The notes: generated by a model not told the origin, from the letters alone. 64,000 bases of DNA from Chlorobium sp. N1 (GCF_004332115.1 NZ_SJPA01000001.1:620001-684000); one strand, 5' to 3'; numbered from the stretch's first letter, positions 39,825-50,663 are shown. Program-made: numbers and translations.

Positions 39825-41207
39825 ATGCAAGTCAAATTCGGCACGGACGGATGGAGGGCAATCATAGCAAAAGAATACACCTACGACAACCTCAAGCTCG
39901 CCGCACTTGCCAGCGCGAAGTACTTCCAGAACCACCCGCTGAAGGCCAAGGGGGTCTGCGTCGGCTATGACACCCGCTTCATGTCGAAGGAGTTCGCCCG
40001 CTACACCGCCGAGGTCTTCTCCTCCGTAGGGCTGAGGGTCTTCCTTGCAGACGGTTTCGTTTCCACGCCGGCCGTCTCGCTCTTCACGAAGTCGAAGGAG
40101 CTGGCCGGCGGCATCGTCATCACCGCATCGCACAACCCGGCCATCTACAACGGCTTCAAGGTCAAGGCCTCCTACGGCGGGCCGGCAAGCCCGGAGGTGA
40201 TCGCAGAGATAGAGTCCTACCTCCCCTCGATCGATCCCTCGACCGAGATCCGCCCGGACGAGAAACTGATCGAGCCGGTCGACATGAAGGGCTTCTACAT
40301 CGACTACCTCGCTTCGAAGGTCGACCTCCGCCTGATCCGCCAGACGCGCATGAAGATCGCCCACAACGCCATGTACGGCGCCGGGCAGGACGTTGTCAAG
40401 CGCCTCTTCGACGAGTCGATGGTCAACTGCTACCACTGCTCGGTGAACCCGGGCTTCGGCGGCATCAACCCCGAACCGATCCCGCCCTACATCGAGGAGT
40501 TCGTGGAGTTCTTCCGCGAGGTGGAGACCGACGTGGCCATCATCAACGACGGCGATGCCGACCGGATCGGCATGCTCGACGAGAACGGGGAGTTCGTCGA
40601 CTCCCACAAGCTCTTCGCCATCATCCTCAAGAACCTCGTCGAGGAGAAGCAGCAGCGCGGCGAGGTGGCCAAGACCTTCGCGCTGACCGACGTCATCGAC
40701 AGGATCTGCCAAAAGCACGACCTCGTGATGCACGAACTTCCGGTCGGCTTCAAGTACGTCAGCACCCTCATGGCCACGCGCGACATCCTCATCGGCGGCG
40801 AGGAGTCGGGCGGCATCGGCATCACCGCCTTCCTGCCGGAACGCGACGGCGTCTACATCGGCCTCTTCATCCTCGAGATGATGGCCCGCAAGGAGAAGAC
40901 CCTCTCGCAGCTGGTCCAGGAGCTCTACGACGAGTACGGATTCTTCAGCTACCGCCGGCTCGACCTGCGCGTCAGCGAGCAGCGCAAGGCGGCCATCATC
41001 GAGAAGGCCTCGAAGGGCGACCTCCCCTCGATCGCCGGATTGCCGGTACTGAAGTTCAACGACCTCGACGGCTACAAGTACCACTTCGAGGGCGGATGGC
41101 TGCTCATCCGGCCGTCCGGCACGGAGCCGATCTTGAGGATCTACTGCGAAGCCGACTCGACGGAGAAGGTCGACAAGGTGCTCTCGTTCGCCTCGAAACT
41201 GGCCTGA
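39825..41207 (+). CDS. phosphoglucomutase/phosphomannomutase family protein
   Basis: A 460-residue alpha-D-phosphohexomutase. The phosphoserine loop TASHNP has Ser102, the metal loop is NDGDADRIG, the sugar loop GGEESGG and the phosphate-binding loop RPSGTEPILRIY at the C-terminus. It interconverts hexose 1- and 6-phosphates, but family members with this FGTDGWRA start act on glucose or mannose and the preference cannot be read. ATG 39825 is placed directly before the conserved N-terminus. A second, different mutase (glmM) is at 60834. Confidence 0.92.
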   Translation: MQVKFGTDGWRAIIAKEYTYDNLKLAALASAKYFQNHPLKAKGVCVGYDTRFMSKEFARYTAEVFSSVGLRVFLADGFVSTPAVSLFTKSKELAGGIVITASHNPAIYNGFKVKASYGGPASPEVIAEIESYLPSIDPSTEIRPDEKLIEPVDMKGFYIDYLASKVDLRLIRQTRMKIAHNAMYGAGQDVVKRLFDESMVNCYHCSVNPGFGGINPEPIPPYIEEFVEFFREVETDVAIINDGDADRIGMLDENGEFVDSHKLFAIILKNLVEEKQQRGEVAKTFALTDVIDRICQKHDLVMHELPVGFKYVSTLMATRDILIGGEESGGIGITAFLPERDGVYIGLFILEMMARKEKTLSQLVQELYDEYGFFSYRRLDLRVSEQRKAAIIEKASKGDLPSIAGLPVLKFNDLDGYKYHFEGGWLLIRPSGTEPILRIYCEADSTEKVDKVLSFASKLA

Positions 41208-41233
41208 AGAGGGCCCGAACGCCGAAATGAGCG

Positions 41234-41776
41234 ATGACACCGCAGGATGAACAGTTCAAAAGGATCGTCGCCGAACACCAGGACATGGTGGTCGGCACCT
41301 GCTACCGGTTCGTCTTCAACCGCGAGGATGCCGAGGACATCGCCCAGGAGGTCTTCGTGGAGGTCTACCGTTCGCTCGACCGGTTCCGCGAGGAGTCGAA
41401 GCTCTCGACCTGGATCTACCGCATCGCCGTCACCAAGTCGCTCGACCACCTCCGGCGGCTGAAGCGCAAGAAGCGTTTCAGCTCGCTGAAACGGATGATC
41501 GGGGCGGAGGACCCCACCGTGAACATCGCCGCCCCCGCGAAGGAGACCCCCGAGGAGGCGCTCGAGGACACCGAACGGGTGCAGGTGCTGCAGGAGGCGC
41601 TCCAGTCGCTGCCCGACAGCCAGAAGACGGCGTTCCTGCTCAGCAAGCAGGACGGCTACAGCAACCAGGAGATCGCAGAGATCATGCAGACCTCGGTCTC
41701 GGCGGTGGAGTCGCTGGTGCATCGGGCGAAGAAGAAGCTGCAGGAACTGCTCGAGGAGTATTACCGGCGGCACTGA
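41234..41776 (+). CDS. ECF-type RNA polymerase sigma factor
   Basis: A 180-residue sigma-70 family protein with only regions 2 and 4. Region 2 includes [23 protein letters not shown] and the promoter-melting [18 protein letters not shown] stretch. Region 4 is a helix-turn-helix with [25 protein letters not shown]. It starts 26 bases after the mutase gene and is followed by a single-pass membrane protein that looks like its anti-sigma factor, a Spy-like protein and a DUF4405-type protein, suggesting an envelope stress regulon. Confidence 0.93.
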   Translation: MTPQDEQFKRIVAEHQDMVVGTCYRFVFNREDAEDIAQEVFVEVYRSLDRFREESKLSTWIYRIAVTKSLDHLRRLKRKKRFSSLKRMIGAEDPTVNIAAPAKETPEEALEDTERVQVLQEALQSLPDSQKTAFLLSKQDGYSNQEIAEIMQTSVSAVESLVHRAKKKLQELLEEYYRRH

Positions 41777-41846
41777 GCGGGAAAACCCGGGCCGCACAAG
41801 TTTTTACGAAACCTGTCGTCAAATACTGTAAACAACCCCTGAAACG

Positions 41847-42251
41847 ATGAGCCGTACAAGCCATAACGACATGCACGCCAGAGAGGAAGCACGAAAGACG
41901 ATGGAGATCCTGGAGAGGATGGGAGGCATAGAGGCCCACCACCTGTTCCGGGCGCGACTGAACGAACGCATCGAGCGCGATTCGGCCACAGGAGCCCTCG
42001 GCCGGACCGGCGCCCCTAGAGCGGCGAACTACCGGCTCGCCTTCATGCTGCTGCTCATCCTCATCAACCTCGGCTCGGCGCTCGTCGTGCTCATCCAGAA
42101 CGCCGGGGACTCCACGCCCGCCATCAGCGAGATGCTCTCAAGCTTCGGCGACGACTACTCCAGCTCGACCTTCGCCTACTACCAGGACCAGCCGGTCCCC
42201 GACGCCCCGGCGGAGACGGAAGCGGCTCCGGCCGACCTGCAGGCCCGATGA
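41847..42251 (+). CDS. single-pass membrane protein, candidate anti-sigma factor
   Basis: A 134-residue protein. Residues 1-60 are charged and cytoplasmic, containing an HHLFRARLNERIERD helix of the sort seen in anti-sigma N-termini. One membrane helix spans about 64-83, and the 50-residue periplasmic tail is acidic and Pro/Ala-rich. No zinc-binding HxxxCxxC motif is present, so it is not a classical ZAS protein. The anti-sigma role is inferred from position after the sigma gene and topology. Confidence 0.55.
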   Translation: MSRTSHNDMHAREEARKTMEILERMGGIEAHHLFRARLNERIERDSATGALGRTGAPRAANYRLAFMLLLILINLGSALVVLIQNAGDSTPAISEMLSSFGDDYSSSTFAYYQDQPVPDAPAETEAAPADLQAR

Positions 42252-42314
42252 GGAAACGCTGGCAAAGCCGACCCCAACCGCAACCGGCACCGACAACATG
42301 ACTGCCCACATGCC

Positions 42315-42830
42315 ATGAACTTCCTGACCACGAAACGGCTCGTCACCACGGCCCTCATACTCCTCGTCATCCTGAACGTCACCCTGCTCGGGGTGCTCTG
42401 GTGGCAGAACACCCGCAAGCCCGAACCCGGTCCGGTGAGGGTGACGCGCGAGGTAAGCCGCCAGGTCTTCTTCCAGCTCCCGCTCTCCCTGACAAGCGAG
42501 CAGGCCCGCTCCTTCCAGGAGCTCCGCCGCGAGCATTTCCGGAAGGTATGGCCCGAAATGAAGGCCATCGCCTCGCTGAAAGAGCAGCTGGTCGAAGAGT
42601 CCTTCAGCCAGACCCCCGACACCCTCAAGATCTCCGCGCTGGCCACGGAACTCGGCCGTCGCCACGCCCTCGTCGAGAACGCGCTCGCCAGCCACTTCCA
42701 CGAACTCGCCGCAGTCTGCACCCCCGCCCAGCGCGATTCGCTCAAGGCCATGCTCCGCCAGCTCTCGTCGCGCAAGTTCGTCACGCACCAGGAGCGCTGG
42801 CGCGAAACCACAGAGGGCCGGGAGCCATAG
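42315..42830 (+). CDS. periplasmic Spy/CpxP-like (heavy-metal resistance type) protein
   Basis: A 171-residue protein with an N-terminal membrane anchor or uncleaved signal (about 10-29) and an all-helical periplasmic domain. SLTSEQARSFQELRREHFRKVW resembles the LTxxQ repeat of Spy/CpxP/ZraP proteins, and a second copy occurs as CTPAQRDSLKAML. Such proteins are periplasmic chaperones or feedback sensors of envelope stress. It lies in the sigma-factor cluster, 63 bases after the candidate anti-sigma gene. Confidence 0.65.
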   Translation: MNFLTTKRLVTTALILLVILNVTLLGVLWWQNTRKPEPGPVRVTREVSRQVFFQLPLSLTSEQARSFQELRREHFRKVWPEMKAIASLKEQLVEESFSQTPDTLKISALATELGRRHALVENALASHFHELAAVCTPAQRDSLKAMLRQLSSRKFVTHQERWRETTEGREP

Positions 42831-42859
42831 CGCCGGCCTGAACCAACAAACACCCCACC

Positions 42860-43681
42860 ATGAAAAAAGCCGTCAACTGGAGGATCTTCATCAGCCTCGG
42901 CCTCGTCACCTCCTTCCTCATGCTCCTCGTCTCGGGAGTCGTGCTCTTCATCGCCCCTCCCGGCAGGGTGGCCAACTGGAGCGGCTGGCAGATCCTCGGA
43001 CTCACCAAAAGCGCCTGGCAGGACCAGCACACCCTCTTCGGCCTCGCGTTCGCCGTGCTCTCGATCTTCCACCTCTTCCTCATCAACTGGAAAGCCTTCC
43101 TCAGCTACATCAAGGCCAGGGCGTCAAAGGGGCTCAGCCACCCGCTGGAGCTCTCCCTGATCCTGCTTCTCACCCTCCTCGTCGGCGTCGGCACCGCACT
43201 GAAGATGCAGCCGTTCTCCGGCATCACCGCGCTCGGCGACCAGCTGAAGAACGGATGGGAAAGCACTGCCGCCGAACCGCCGGTCCCCCATGCCGAGGCG
43301 ATGACGCTCAAAGAGCTCGCCGAGCAGCCCTCGGTTCCGATGAGCGCCGAAGAGATACTCGAAACCCTCCGCAACGCCGGGCTCGACGCCAGATCCACGA
43401 ATGAGACCCTCGGCCAGATCTCGAAGCGCGCCGGCATGACGGCGGCCGAAGCCTACCGGCTCATCCGGCCGGCCAAACAGGAGATCGGCAAGGAAGGGTT
43501 CGGGCGCAGGACGCTCGAAGCCCTAGCGGAAGAGGGAGGCGTCGCGCCGGAATCGCTCCGGCTCGCCCTCGAAGCCAAGGGCGTCAGCTCGAAAGCGGAC
43601 GAGAGCATGCGCTCGATTGCCGAATCGAACGGCATCGCCGTTTCGGAGCTCCGCCGGATGGTGGAGGAGATCCTGCGCTGA
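42860..43681 (+). CDS. DUF4405-type membrane protein with tandem helical repeats
   Basis: A 273-residue protein. The N-terminal part has three helices (about 9-33, 51-76, 94-112) with paired His in the second (QDQHTLFG, FHLFLIN), similar to cytochrome b561-like DUF4405 domains that may bind heme. From about 145 to the end are roughly four units of 25-35 residues with the pattern TLxxIAExxGVxxxELxxxL, for example TLEALAEEGGVAPESLRLAL. The function is unknown. It is the last gene of the sigma cluster and convergent with the flippase gene. Confidence 0.65.
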   Translation: MKKAVNWRIFISLGLVTSFLMLLVSGVVLFIAPPGRVANWSGWQILGLTKSAWQDQHTLFGLAFAVLSIFHLFLINWKAFLSYIKARASKGLSHPLELSLILLLTLLVGVGTALKMQPFSGITALGDQLKNGWESTAAEPPVPHAEAMTLKELAEQPSVPMSAEEILETLRNAGLDARSTNETLGQISKRAGMTAAEAYRLIRPAKQEIGKEGFGRRTLEALAEEGGVAPESLRLALEAKGVSSKADESMRSIAESNGIAVSELRRMVEEILR

Positions 43682-43709
43682 AGAAACCTCCGGGGGCCGA
43701 CTCCGGCCC

Positions 43710-45218
43710 TCAGCGGCCCCGCGCCAGCCGGCCCCGGAGTTTGCGGAGGACGAGCGCCGACTCCTCTCGGAACAAGAACGCCGCAACCAGCAGGTAGCCG
43801 GCAAGCAGCGCACCCTTGAGTGCCGCATCGGCCGGCAACACCCCGGGAACCGTCCCGGCCCACCCGGCGCCGACACCCGCCAGAAGAAGGACCAGCAGCT
43901 TCTCCCAGTCGTAGCGGACCGGATAGGCGCGCAGCGAGAAGTAGGCCATCATGGCGCTCATCACCACCGTGCCGGCGACAATCGCCCAGGCCGCGCCCTC
44001 CATCCCCGAAAGGGGAATCAGCCACCAGCAGAAAAAGCCCGTCACCGCCGCGCCGGCGAAGGTCACCGCCGGAAGGTAGCGGGTCGTGCCGGTGATGAGG
44101 ATGCCGGCCGAAAGGTTGGTCGAAACCATGTCGAAGACGTAGCTGAGGAAGATCCACGGCAATACCGAAAGACCGATCCAGTAGCCGGGCGGCAGGAGGT
44201 AGAGCCTCCCTCCGTAGTGATGGCGCACGAGGTCCGGCACGAAGAAGGTGGCGGCGAGTGCGATGAACATGGTGAGCACGGTCGAAATGCTCAGCACGTG
44301 GCGGAAGAGCCGCTTGGCGTCGGGATCGGCGGAGTGCTGGAGGAAGAAGGGCTGCCAGGCGAAGCGGAACACCTGGATCAGGAGCTGCAGCACCACCCCG
44401 AAGGCCGCCACCCGGCCGTAGATGCCGACCACGTCAGAGGCCTCGAACCCGCTGCCGTAGATGCGCTCGATGTCGGAAGCGGGCATGCGGATGAGGATGT
44501 TGCGGTCGACGAGGTGGATGAGGAGGCCGGCGATGCCGGTAGGCACGTAGGGCAGGCCGATTTTGAGCATCTCGCGGAGCTCGGCGAAGGAGAAGGCGGC
44601 CTTCAGGCGTCGGAGCACCGGAAGGAGCATCGCGAGGGTCAGGAGGGAGCCGAGGATGTTGGCGAAAAACGCCCCTGAAAGTCCCTGCCGGAGCGGACCG
44701 AGCAGGACGAAAGCGCTCGCGACCACCATGAGAACGCCCGAAATGCGCGCCACGGCGAATCGAACCGCCTGGCGCTTGAGCCGCAGCTCGGCGAAGGGGA
44801 TCACAAGCAGGGTGTCGATCCAGAGGATCAGGGCCGCGTAGCGGATGAAGGGCTGCTCGCCGGGCGAAAGCCCGATCATGGTCGAGACCTGCGGCGCGAG
44901 CAGGAACAGCAGCGCGGTGAAAAGGGTCGAGGTGAAAAGGAGCGAGATGAACGCCGTCGAGAAGAGTCCCCGCTCGTCCCGCCCTTCGCGCATGGCGTCG
45001 GAGGCGCTCTTCAGGTAGGAGGTCTCCAGTCCGTAGGAGAAGAGGACGTTGGCGATGGCGATGTTGGCGTAGACCAGCGTCTGGATGCCGTTGTCGAAGG
45101 TGGATAGCTGGTTGGCGTAGAGCGGAACCAGCAGGTAGTTGAGGCTGCGGGCGAGGATGGTGCTCGTCCCGTAGATGACGGTGTCCTTGAAGAGGAGCTT
45201 GAGCTTCGAAAAGAGCAT
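43710..45218 (-). CDS. polysaccharide flippase (Wzx/PST-like, oligosaccharide flippase family)
   Basis: A 502-residue polytopic protein with 12-14 helices, starting with the MATE/PST-type [29 protein letters not shown] pattern. Such proteins move undecaprenyl-linked oligosaccharide across the inner membrane for O-antigen or exopolysaccharide assembly. No glycosyltransferases are adjacent, so the glycan is unknown. The small membrane protein gene upstream is 20 bases away on the same strand. Confidence 0.88.
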   Translation of the reverse strand: MLFSKLKLLFKDTVIYGTSTILARSLNYLLVPLYANQLSTFDNGIQTLVYANIAIANVLFSYGLETSYLKSASDAMREGRDERGLFSTAFISLLFTSTLFTALLFLLAPQVSTMIGLSPGEQPFIRYAALILWIDTLLVIPFAELRLKRQAVRFAVARISGVLMVVASAFVLLGPLRQGLSGAFFANILGSLLTLAMLLPVLRRLKAAFSFAELREMLKIGLPYVPTGIAGLLIHLVDRNILIRMPASDIERIYGSGFEASDVVGIYGRVAAFGVVLQLLIQVFRFAWQPFFLQHSADPDAKRLFRHVLSISTVLTMFIALAATFFVPDLVRHHYGGRLYLLPPGYWIGLSVLPWIFLSYVFDMVSTNLSAGILITGTTRYLPAVTFAGAAVTGFFCWWLIPLSGMEGAAWAIVAGTVVMSAMMAYFSLRAYPVRYDWEKLLVLLLAGVGAGWAGTVPGVLPADAALKGALLAGYLLVAAFLFREESALVLRKLRGRLARGR

Positions 45219-45238
45219 CGGCGCTGACCCGTCGGAAA

Positions 45239-45592
45239 CTATGCCTGCCCTGAAACGTCCGGCTTCCGGGCTTCATCGCCGGTGCCGTTCTGGGACTCGC
45301 GGCGGCGGCGCACCTCCTCCTCGTCGATCTGGAACCGCCCGTCCTTCTCCTTGACGGGGATCTTGGAGATCACCTCTCGCAGGTGGGCCTGGGCCTCCTG
45401 CTGCTGCTTTTTGAGCTTGTCGAGCTCCGTTCCGCTGAGCCCGATCGGGTTGTCGGGGTCGATGAGGGTCGACTTCAGGGACTCGATCTCGAGCGACTGT
45501 TCCCTTTTCATGTAGCCCACGAACTTGCGGAGCAGGAAGATGAAGAAGAAGAACACCAGCAGCGAAAAGACCATGATGGGGATCCAGCTCAT
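45239..45592 (-). CDS. single-pass membrane protein with coiled coil, hypothetical
   Basis: A 117-residue protein. The N-terminal helix (about 5-25) is very Phe-rich, followed by a charged helical cytoplasmic domain containing [29 protein letters not shown] and an Arg-rich stretch. I recognise no family. It is the first gene of a two-gene unit with the flippase. A small accessory role in that system is only an inference from distance. Confidence 0.6.
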   Translation of the reverse strand: MSWIPIMVFSLLVFFFFIFLLRKFVGYMKREQSLEIESLKSTLIDPDNPIGLSGTELDKLKKQQQEAQAHLREVISKIPVKEKDGRFQIDEEEVRRRRESQNGTGDEARKPDVSGQA

Positions 45593-45707
45593 AATCGGAA
45601 CGGGAATGAGTGATGAAGGAAACGGAAGTTATTGCAATGTAGCCGATATTCCTTTTTATTGAAAGGACAACCGGACTCTTTTCAGCGAACCCCCACCCGA
45701 AAACACG

Positions 45708-46697
45708 ATGGAGAGAACGCCCTCCCCCGACACCCTCCACCCGCTCACCCTGAAGGGAAAGAACATCCTCCTGCAGGAGGCCGAAGCCATCCGCACCATG
45801 GCCGAACGGCTTGAGGGCAGCTTCGCCGAGGCCGTCGGCCTCCTTGCCGGCTGCCGGGGCAAGATCATCATCTCCGGGATGGGCAAGTCCGGCATCATCG
45901 GCCAGAAGATGGCCGCCACCATGAGCTCGACCGGCTCGACCGCCGTCTTCCTCCACCCCGCCGAAGCGGCCCACGGAGACCTCGGCATCGTGCAGAAAGA
46001 GGACGTCGTCATCGGCCTCTCCAAAAGCGGCACCACCGAGGAGCTCAACTTCATCATCCCCCCGCTGCGCCAGATCGGAGTGAAGATCATCGCCATGACC
46101 GGCAGCCGGCGCTCCTTCCTCGGCGAGAACGCCGACATCGTGCTCGACACCGGAATCTCGGAAGAGGCCTGCCCCTACGACCTGGCGCCGACGACCTCGA
46201 CGACCGCCATGCTCGCCATGGGCGACGCCCTTGCCATCGCGCTGATGGAGGAGAAACGGTTCACCCAGCGCGACTTCGCCCTCAGCCACCCCAAAGGCGC
46301 GCTCGGACGGCGCCTCACCGTCAGGGTCCGCGACATCATGGCCAAGGAGGATGCGGTGCCGGTGGTGGAGGAGAGCGCGACCCTCGCCGAACTGATCCTC
46401 GAAATGACCGCAAAGCGCTACGGCGTCAGCGCCGTCGTCGACAAGGATGGGCGACTGAAAGGGATCTTCACCGACGGCGACCTCCGCCGCCTCGTCCAGA
46501 AGGGCGGAGAGTATCTCTCGCTCAGGGCCGGGGAGGTCATGACCCCGGAACCGAAAACGGCCGGAAGCGACATGCTCGCCAAGGAGTGCCTCGACGTGCT
46601 CGAGACCTGGCGCATCACGCAGCTCATGGTCTGCGACAACGACGGCCGGCCCGTCGGAATCATCCACCTGCACGACCTGCTCACCCTCGGGCTCTGA
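45708..46697 (+). CDS. kdsD: D-arabinose 5-phosphate isomerase (KdsD/KpsF)
   Basis: A 329-residue protein with an N-terminal SIS domain (ISGMGKSGIIGQKMAATMSSTG near 50-70, GLSKSGTTEE near 105) and two C-terminal CBS domains (about 205-260 and 275-329). It turns ribulose 5-phosphate into arabinose 5-phosphate, the first step to Kdo for lipopolysaccharide. The gene stands alone with its own upstream region. Confidence 0.94.
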   Translation: MERTPSPDTLHPLTLKGKNILLQEAEAIRTMAERLEGSFAEAVGLLAGCRGKIIISGMGKSGIIGQKMAATMSSTGSTAVFLHPAEAAHGDLGIVQKEDVVIGLSKSGTTEELNFIIPPLRQIGVKIIAMTGSRRSFLGENADIVLDTGISEEACPYDLAPTTSTTAMLAMGDALAIALMEEKRFTQRDFALSHPKGALGRRLTVRVRDIMAKEDAVPVVEESATLAELILEMTAKRYGVSAVVDKDGRLKGIFTDGDLRRLVQKGGEYLSLRAGEVMTPEPKTAGSDMLAKECLDVLETWRITQLMVCDNDGRPVGIIHLHDLLTLGL

Positions 46698-47176
46698 AGC
46701 CGGAAGAACGAAACACCTCTTCCCCCCCACTGCCCTGAAACAGCGACCCCCGCCTCAGCGGGGAGGACGCTCGACCATCATGGGCCCACCCCCGGAACGG
46801 CTCCCGGCTCTCCCCAACACACTCCTTCGAATCCATGCTTTCGATGACCGGAACAAGGAATGCCGCCATTTCTGCAATAACGTCCGGCAAACCACCACAG
46901 GGCATGCTCGGCTTTGACTTTTTCACAAAGGCCATCCACGGTGTCGTTTTCTCTGAATCCAGATAAAACGACGCCGTAACCCTTCCGATTCAATATCAGC
47001 GGCTCGAATCATCCCCCGGTTTCTGGTCGGATCGAGTGCCTCCTCCTGCCTGCTCATACATCGAATGATGAGGATTTGCAAAAGACTATCGAACAAAAGA
47101 CAAGACCGGTGCCTTCGCCATAAACAGCGAACCCCCGCCGAGGCGGGGGTTCTTCTCTCTTATGCTGCAGTCCCTG
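46698..47176. other. 479-bp gap without a supported gene; probably decayed
   Basis: Between kdsD and sucD only short open frames exist. On the minus strand a 44-codon frame begins near 47058 and stops near 46927. Overlapping frames of 71 (46778-46993) and 84 codons (46681-46935) continue in other phases over the same sequence, the second running into the kdsD end. None has a good start site or a recognisable product. The middle is less GC-rich than the flanks. It looks like the remains of one small gene broken by frameshifts, or plain intergenic DNA. Hairpins lie at 46748-46763 and 47129-47152. Confidence 0.4.
47129..47152. terminator. strong hairpin near the sucD end
   Basis: An 11-bp inverted repeat GAACCCCCGCC / GGCGGGGGTTC with almost no loop lies 25 bases after the sucD stop. 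T residues follow on the plus strand more than on the minus strand, so its direction is unclear; it probably protects or ends the gatA-sucD transcript. Confidence 0.55.
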
Positions 47177-48085
<909 letters not shown>

Positions 48086-48099
48086 AGTATTAAGGTTGT

Positions 48100-49557
48100 T
48101 TAGTGGTTGCTGATGGCTGGTTTGCGTGAGGACTCCGGGCGCTCGAGATGGCGCGCGATGCCGAGCATCCGGCCCTCCTCGAAGAAATTGCTGATCAGGT
48201 GGATGCCGACCGGCAGGCCGGTGCTGTCGTAGCCGACCGGAACGCTGAGGGCGGGCATGCCGACGATGCTGGCCGGAACCGTATAGACGTCGGCCAGGTA
48301 CATCTCGAGCGGATCGGCCGTCTTGTCGCCGATGCCGAAGGGGGGGAAGGGCGAGGTGGGGCCGGCGATGACGTCGACCTTCCCGAGCGCCTCCCGATAG
48401 CGGTCCTGGAAGACGCGGCGCACCTGCTGCGCCTTCTTGTAGTAGGTGTCGTAGTAGCCGGCGGAGAGCACGTAGGTGCCGAGCATGATGCGGCGCTTGA
48501 CCTCCGCTCCGAACCCTTCGGTGCGGGACTTGACGTACATCGAGCTGAGGTCGTCGGCCGCAGCGGAGCGGTAGCCGTAACGGGCGCCGTCGAAGCGGGC
48601 GAGGTTGCTCGAGGCCTCGGCGGTGACGAGGATGTAGTAGGCGGCGATGGCGTAGTCGCTGTTGGGGAGCTTGATGTCTATGAGCTCGGCGCCGCGCTCG
48701 CGGAGCGATTCGAGCCGCTCGCGGACGATGTTGGCCACGTCGGGATTGAGCCCCTCGTTGAAGAACTCTTCGGGCACGCCGACCCGCAGCCCCTCGAGCG
48801 AGAGGGCGTCCATCTCCTCACCGTAGGAGGCGACCGGGTGCGAGGATGAGGTGGCGTCCCGGGGGTCGACACCCGCCAGCACCCCGAGCACGAGGGCCGC
48901 GTCCCGGCAGTTCAGCGAGAGCACGCCGATCTGGTCGAACGAGGAGGCGAAGGCCACGAGGCCGTAGCGCGAGATGCGGCCGTAGGTCGGCTTGAGACCG
49001 ACGATGTCGCAGAACCCTGCCGGCTGGCGGACCGATCCGCCGGTGTCGGAACCGAGGGCCACCATGCAGAGGCCTGCGGCCACGGCCGCCGCCGATCCGC
49101 CGGAGCTGCCGCCCGGAACGCGGGTGCTGTCGAAGGGGTTCGGCACGGGACCGAACGCGGAGTTCTCGTTCGAGCTGCCCATGGCGAACTCGTCCATGTT
49201 GGTCTTGCCGAGGAAGATGGCGTCCTCCGACTCGAGGCGCTGGACGGCCGTGGCGTCGTAGACGCTCTCGTAGTTCTCGAGCATTTTCGAGGCGCAGGTG
49301 AGCCGGACGCCCTTCATCGAGATGTTGTCCTTGATGGCCATCGGAAGGCCGAAAAGGCGGCCGGGGGCGGCGCCTCCGGCAAGCTTCAGGTCGAGCTGGC
49401 GGGCCCGTTCCATCGCTTCCTCGGCGAACACCGTGATGTATATGTTGTCGCCCTCATGGCTCCGGATGCGCTCGAGATACCCGGCGGTGACCGCTTCGCA
49501 CGTGGTCTTGCCGCTGAGCAGGCTGGAGCGGAGGTCTGCGTAACTACTGAATTGCAC
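48100..49557 (-). CDS. gatA: aspartyl/glutamyl-tRNA amidotransferase subunit A
   Basis: A 485-residue amidase-signature enzyme. The Ser-cisSer-Lys triad is Lys76 (MAIKDNIS), Ser151 (PGGSSGGSA) and Ser175 ([10 protein letters not shown]), with the spacing expected for GatA. It amidates Glu-tRNA-Gln (and possibly Asp-tRNA-Asn) with GatB and GatC, which are not here. The gltX in this window would provide the misacylated Glu-tRNA-Gln. It is followed closely by sucD on the same strand. Confidence 0.96.
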   Translation of the reverse strand: MQFSSYADLRSSLLSGKTTCEAVTAGYLERIRSHEGDNIYITVFAEEAMERARQLDLKLAGGAAPGRLFGLPMAIKDNISMKGVRLTCASKMLENYESVYDATAVQRLESEDAIFLGKTNMDEFAMGSSNENSAFGPVPNPFDSTRVPGGSSGGSAAAVAAGLCMVALGSDTGGSVRQPAGFCDIVGLKPTYGRISRYGLVAFASSFDQIGVLSLNCRDAALVLGVLAGVDPRDATSSSHPVASYGEEMDALSLEGLRVGVPEEFFNEGLNPDVANIVRERLESLRERGAELIDIKLPNSDYAIAAYYILVTAEASSNLARFDGARYGYRSAAADDLSSMYVKSRTEGFGAEVKRRIMLGTYVLSAGYYDTYYKKAQQVRRVFQDRYREALGKVDVIAGPTSPFPPFGIGDKTADPLEMYLADVYTVPASIVGMPALSVPVGYDSTGLPVGIHLISNFFEEGRMLGIARHLERPESSRKPAISNH

Positions 49558-49665
49558 GGCTCTTCTGGATTGTTATTTGGTGGACGGCCCGGGGCAGCGG
49601 GACACGCAGGTCGGGCCCCGATAACCCTTCAAAACTGCAGGGGGTCCGATTGGCTGTAAGGTTTG

Positions 49666-49671
49666 TATAAT
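49666..49671 (+). promoter_or_regulatory. candidate -10 box for uppS-bamA
   Basis: A perfect TATAAT lies 122 bases before the uppS ATG in the AT-rich half of the gatA-uppS gap. A nearby TTGGCT is too close to serve as -35, so this is a -10 candidate only. Confidence 0.35.
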
Positions 49672-49787
49672 AACAAATAGATCCATATTATTCAATTTGA
49701 ACCGTTTTGAAGATCGATCGAAAGAGAACGCTGTCTAACGCCGGAAAAACGGGCAACAGGAATACCGATACGGAGCACACGAAACAC

Positions 49788-50663
49788 ATGGCCCTGATAA
49801 AGAAACTGGACCAATCCGCCATGAAAAAAGGGCACTGGTTCACCGGGGATATCGAAACCGAAGACGTCAGGGCGCAGAGAGAGCTGAAGTCCACGTGCGA
49901 GCTCCCCTCGCACATCGCCATCATCATGGACGGCAACGGCCGCTGGGCGCGCCTGAAAGGCAAGACCCGCGTCGAGGGCCATGCCGCCGGCGTCAACTCG
50001 GTACGCGACGTGGTGGAGGCCTCGGCCCAGCTCGGAATCGGCTACCTCACGCTCTTCACCTTCTCCACCGAAAACTGGAAGCGCCCCGAAAAAGAGGTCT
50101 CCGCCCTCATGCAGCTGATCGTGCGCATCCTCGCCCGCGAGACCCGCGCCCTGCACGACAACAACATCCGGCTGAACGTCATCGGCAACACCGCCCTCCT
50201 GCCGGAGAAGGTCCGCACGGTGCTCGAGCACACGATCGAGCTCACGAAGAACAACAGCGCGCTCGTGCTGAACATCGCGCTCAGCTACAGCGGCAAGTGG
50301 GACATAGCACAGGCCTGCAAAACCATTGCCGAAGAGGTGAAGGCGGGAGTCCTCGATCCCGACGACGTCACCGAAAAGCTCATAGAATCGCGGCTTTCGA
50401 CCGCCTCCATCCCCGACCCGGAGCTCATCATCCGCACCAGCGGCGAGTTCCGCATCAGCAACTTCATGATCTGGCAGAGCGCCTATTCCGAAATCTATTT
50501 CACCAACACCTACTGGCCCGACTTCCGCCGCACCCAGCTCTACGACGCCATCCGCGACTACCAGGGCAGGGAGCGCCGCTTCGGCCAGACCAGCGATCAG
50601 GTCCGCAAAGCCGATACACCCGGAACCCAAGCATTAACCCGTCTGAACGAGAACGCTCGATGA
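49788..50663 (+). CDS. uppS: isoprenyl transferase (undecaprenyl diphosphate synthase family)
   Basis: A 291-residue cis-prenyltransferase. The catalytic Asp is Asp48 in AIIMDGNGRWA, followed by GHAAGVNSVR, FTFSTENWKRP and the final RTSGEFRISNFMIWQSAYSEIYF. It makes the C55 lipid carrier for peptidoglycan and O-antigen. ATG 49788 is preferred; a TTG at 49707 would add 27 residues that look unrelated. The C-terminal tail after WPDF...RRFG is longer than usual. The stop overlaps the bamA start (ATGA). Confidence 0.94.
   Translation: MALIKKLDQSAMKKGHWFTGDIETEDVRAQRELKSTCELPSHIAIIMDGNGRWARLKGKTRVEGHAAGVNSVRDVVEASAQLGIGYLTLFTFSTENWKRPEKEVSALMQLIVRILARETRALHDNNIRLNVIGNTALLPEKVRTVLEHTIELTKNNSALVLNIALSYSGKWDIAQACKTIAEEVKAGVLDPDDVTEKLIESRLSTASIPDPELIIRTSGEFRISNFMIWQSAYSEIYFTNTYWPDFRRTQLYDAIRDYQGRERRFGQTSDQVRKADTPGTQALTRLNENAR

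Noticed and set aside
49650-49655. TTGGCT as -35 with TATAAT at 49666 before uppS
   Set aside because: The spacing is only 10 bases, so the two cannot form one sigma-70 promoter.
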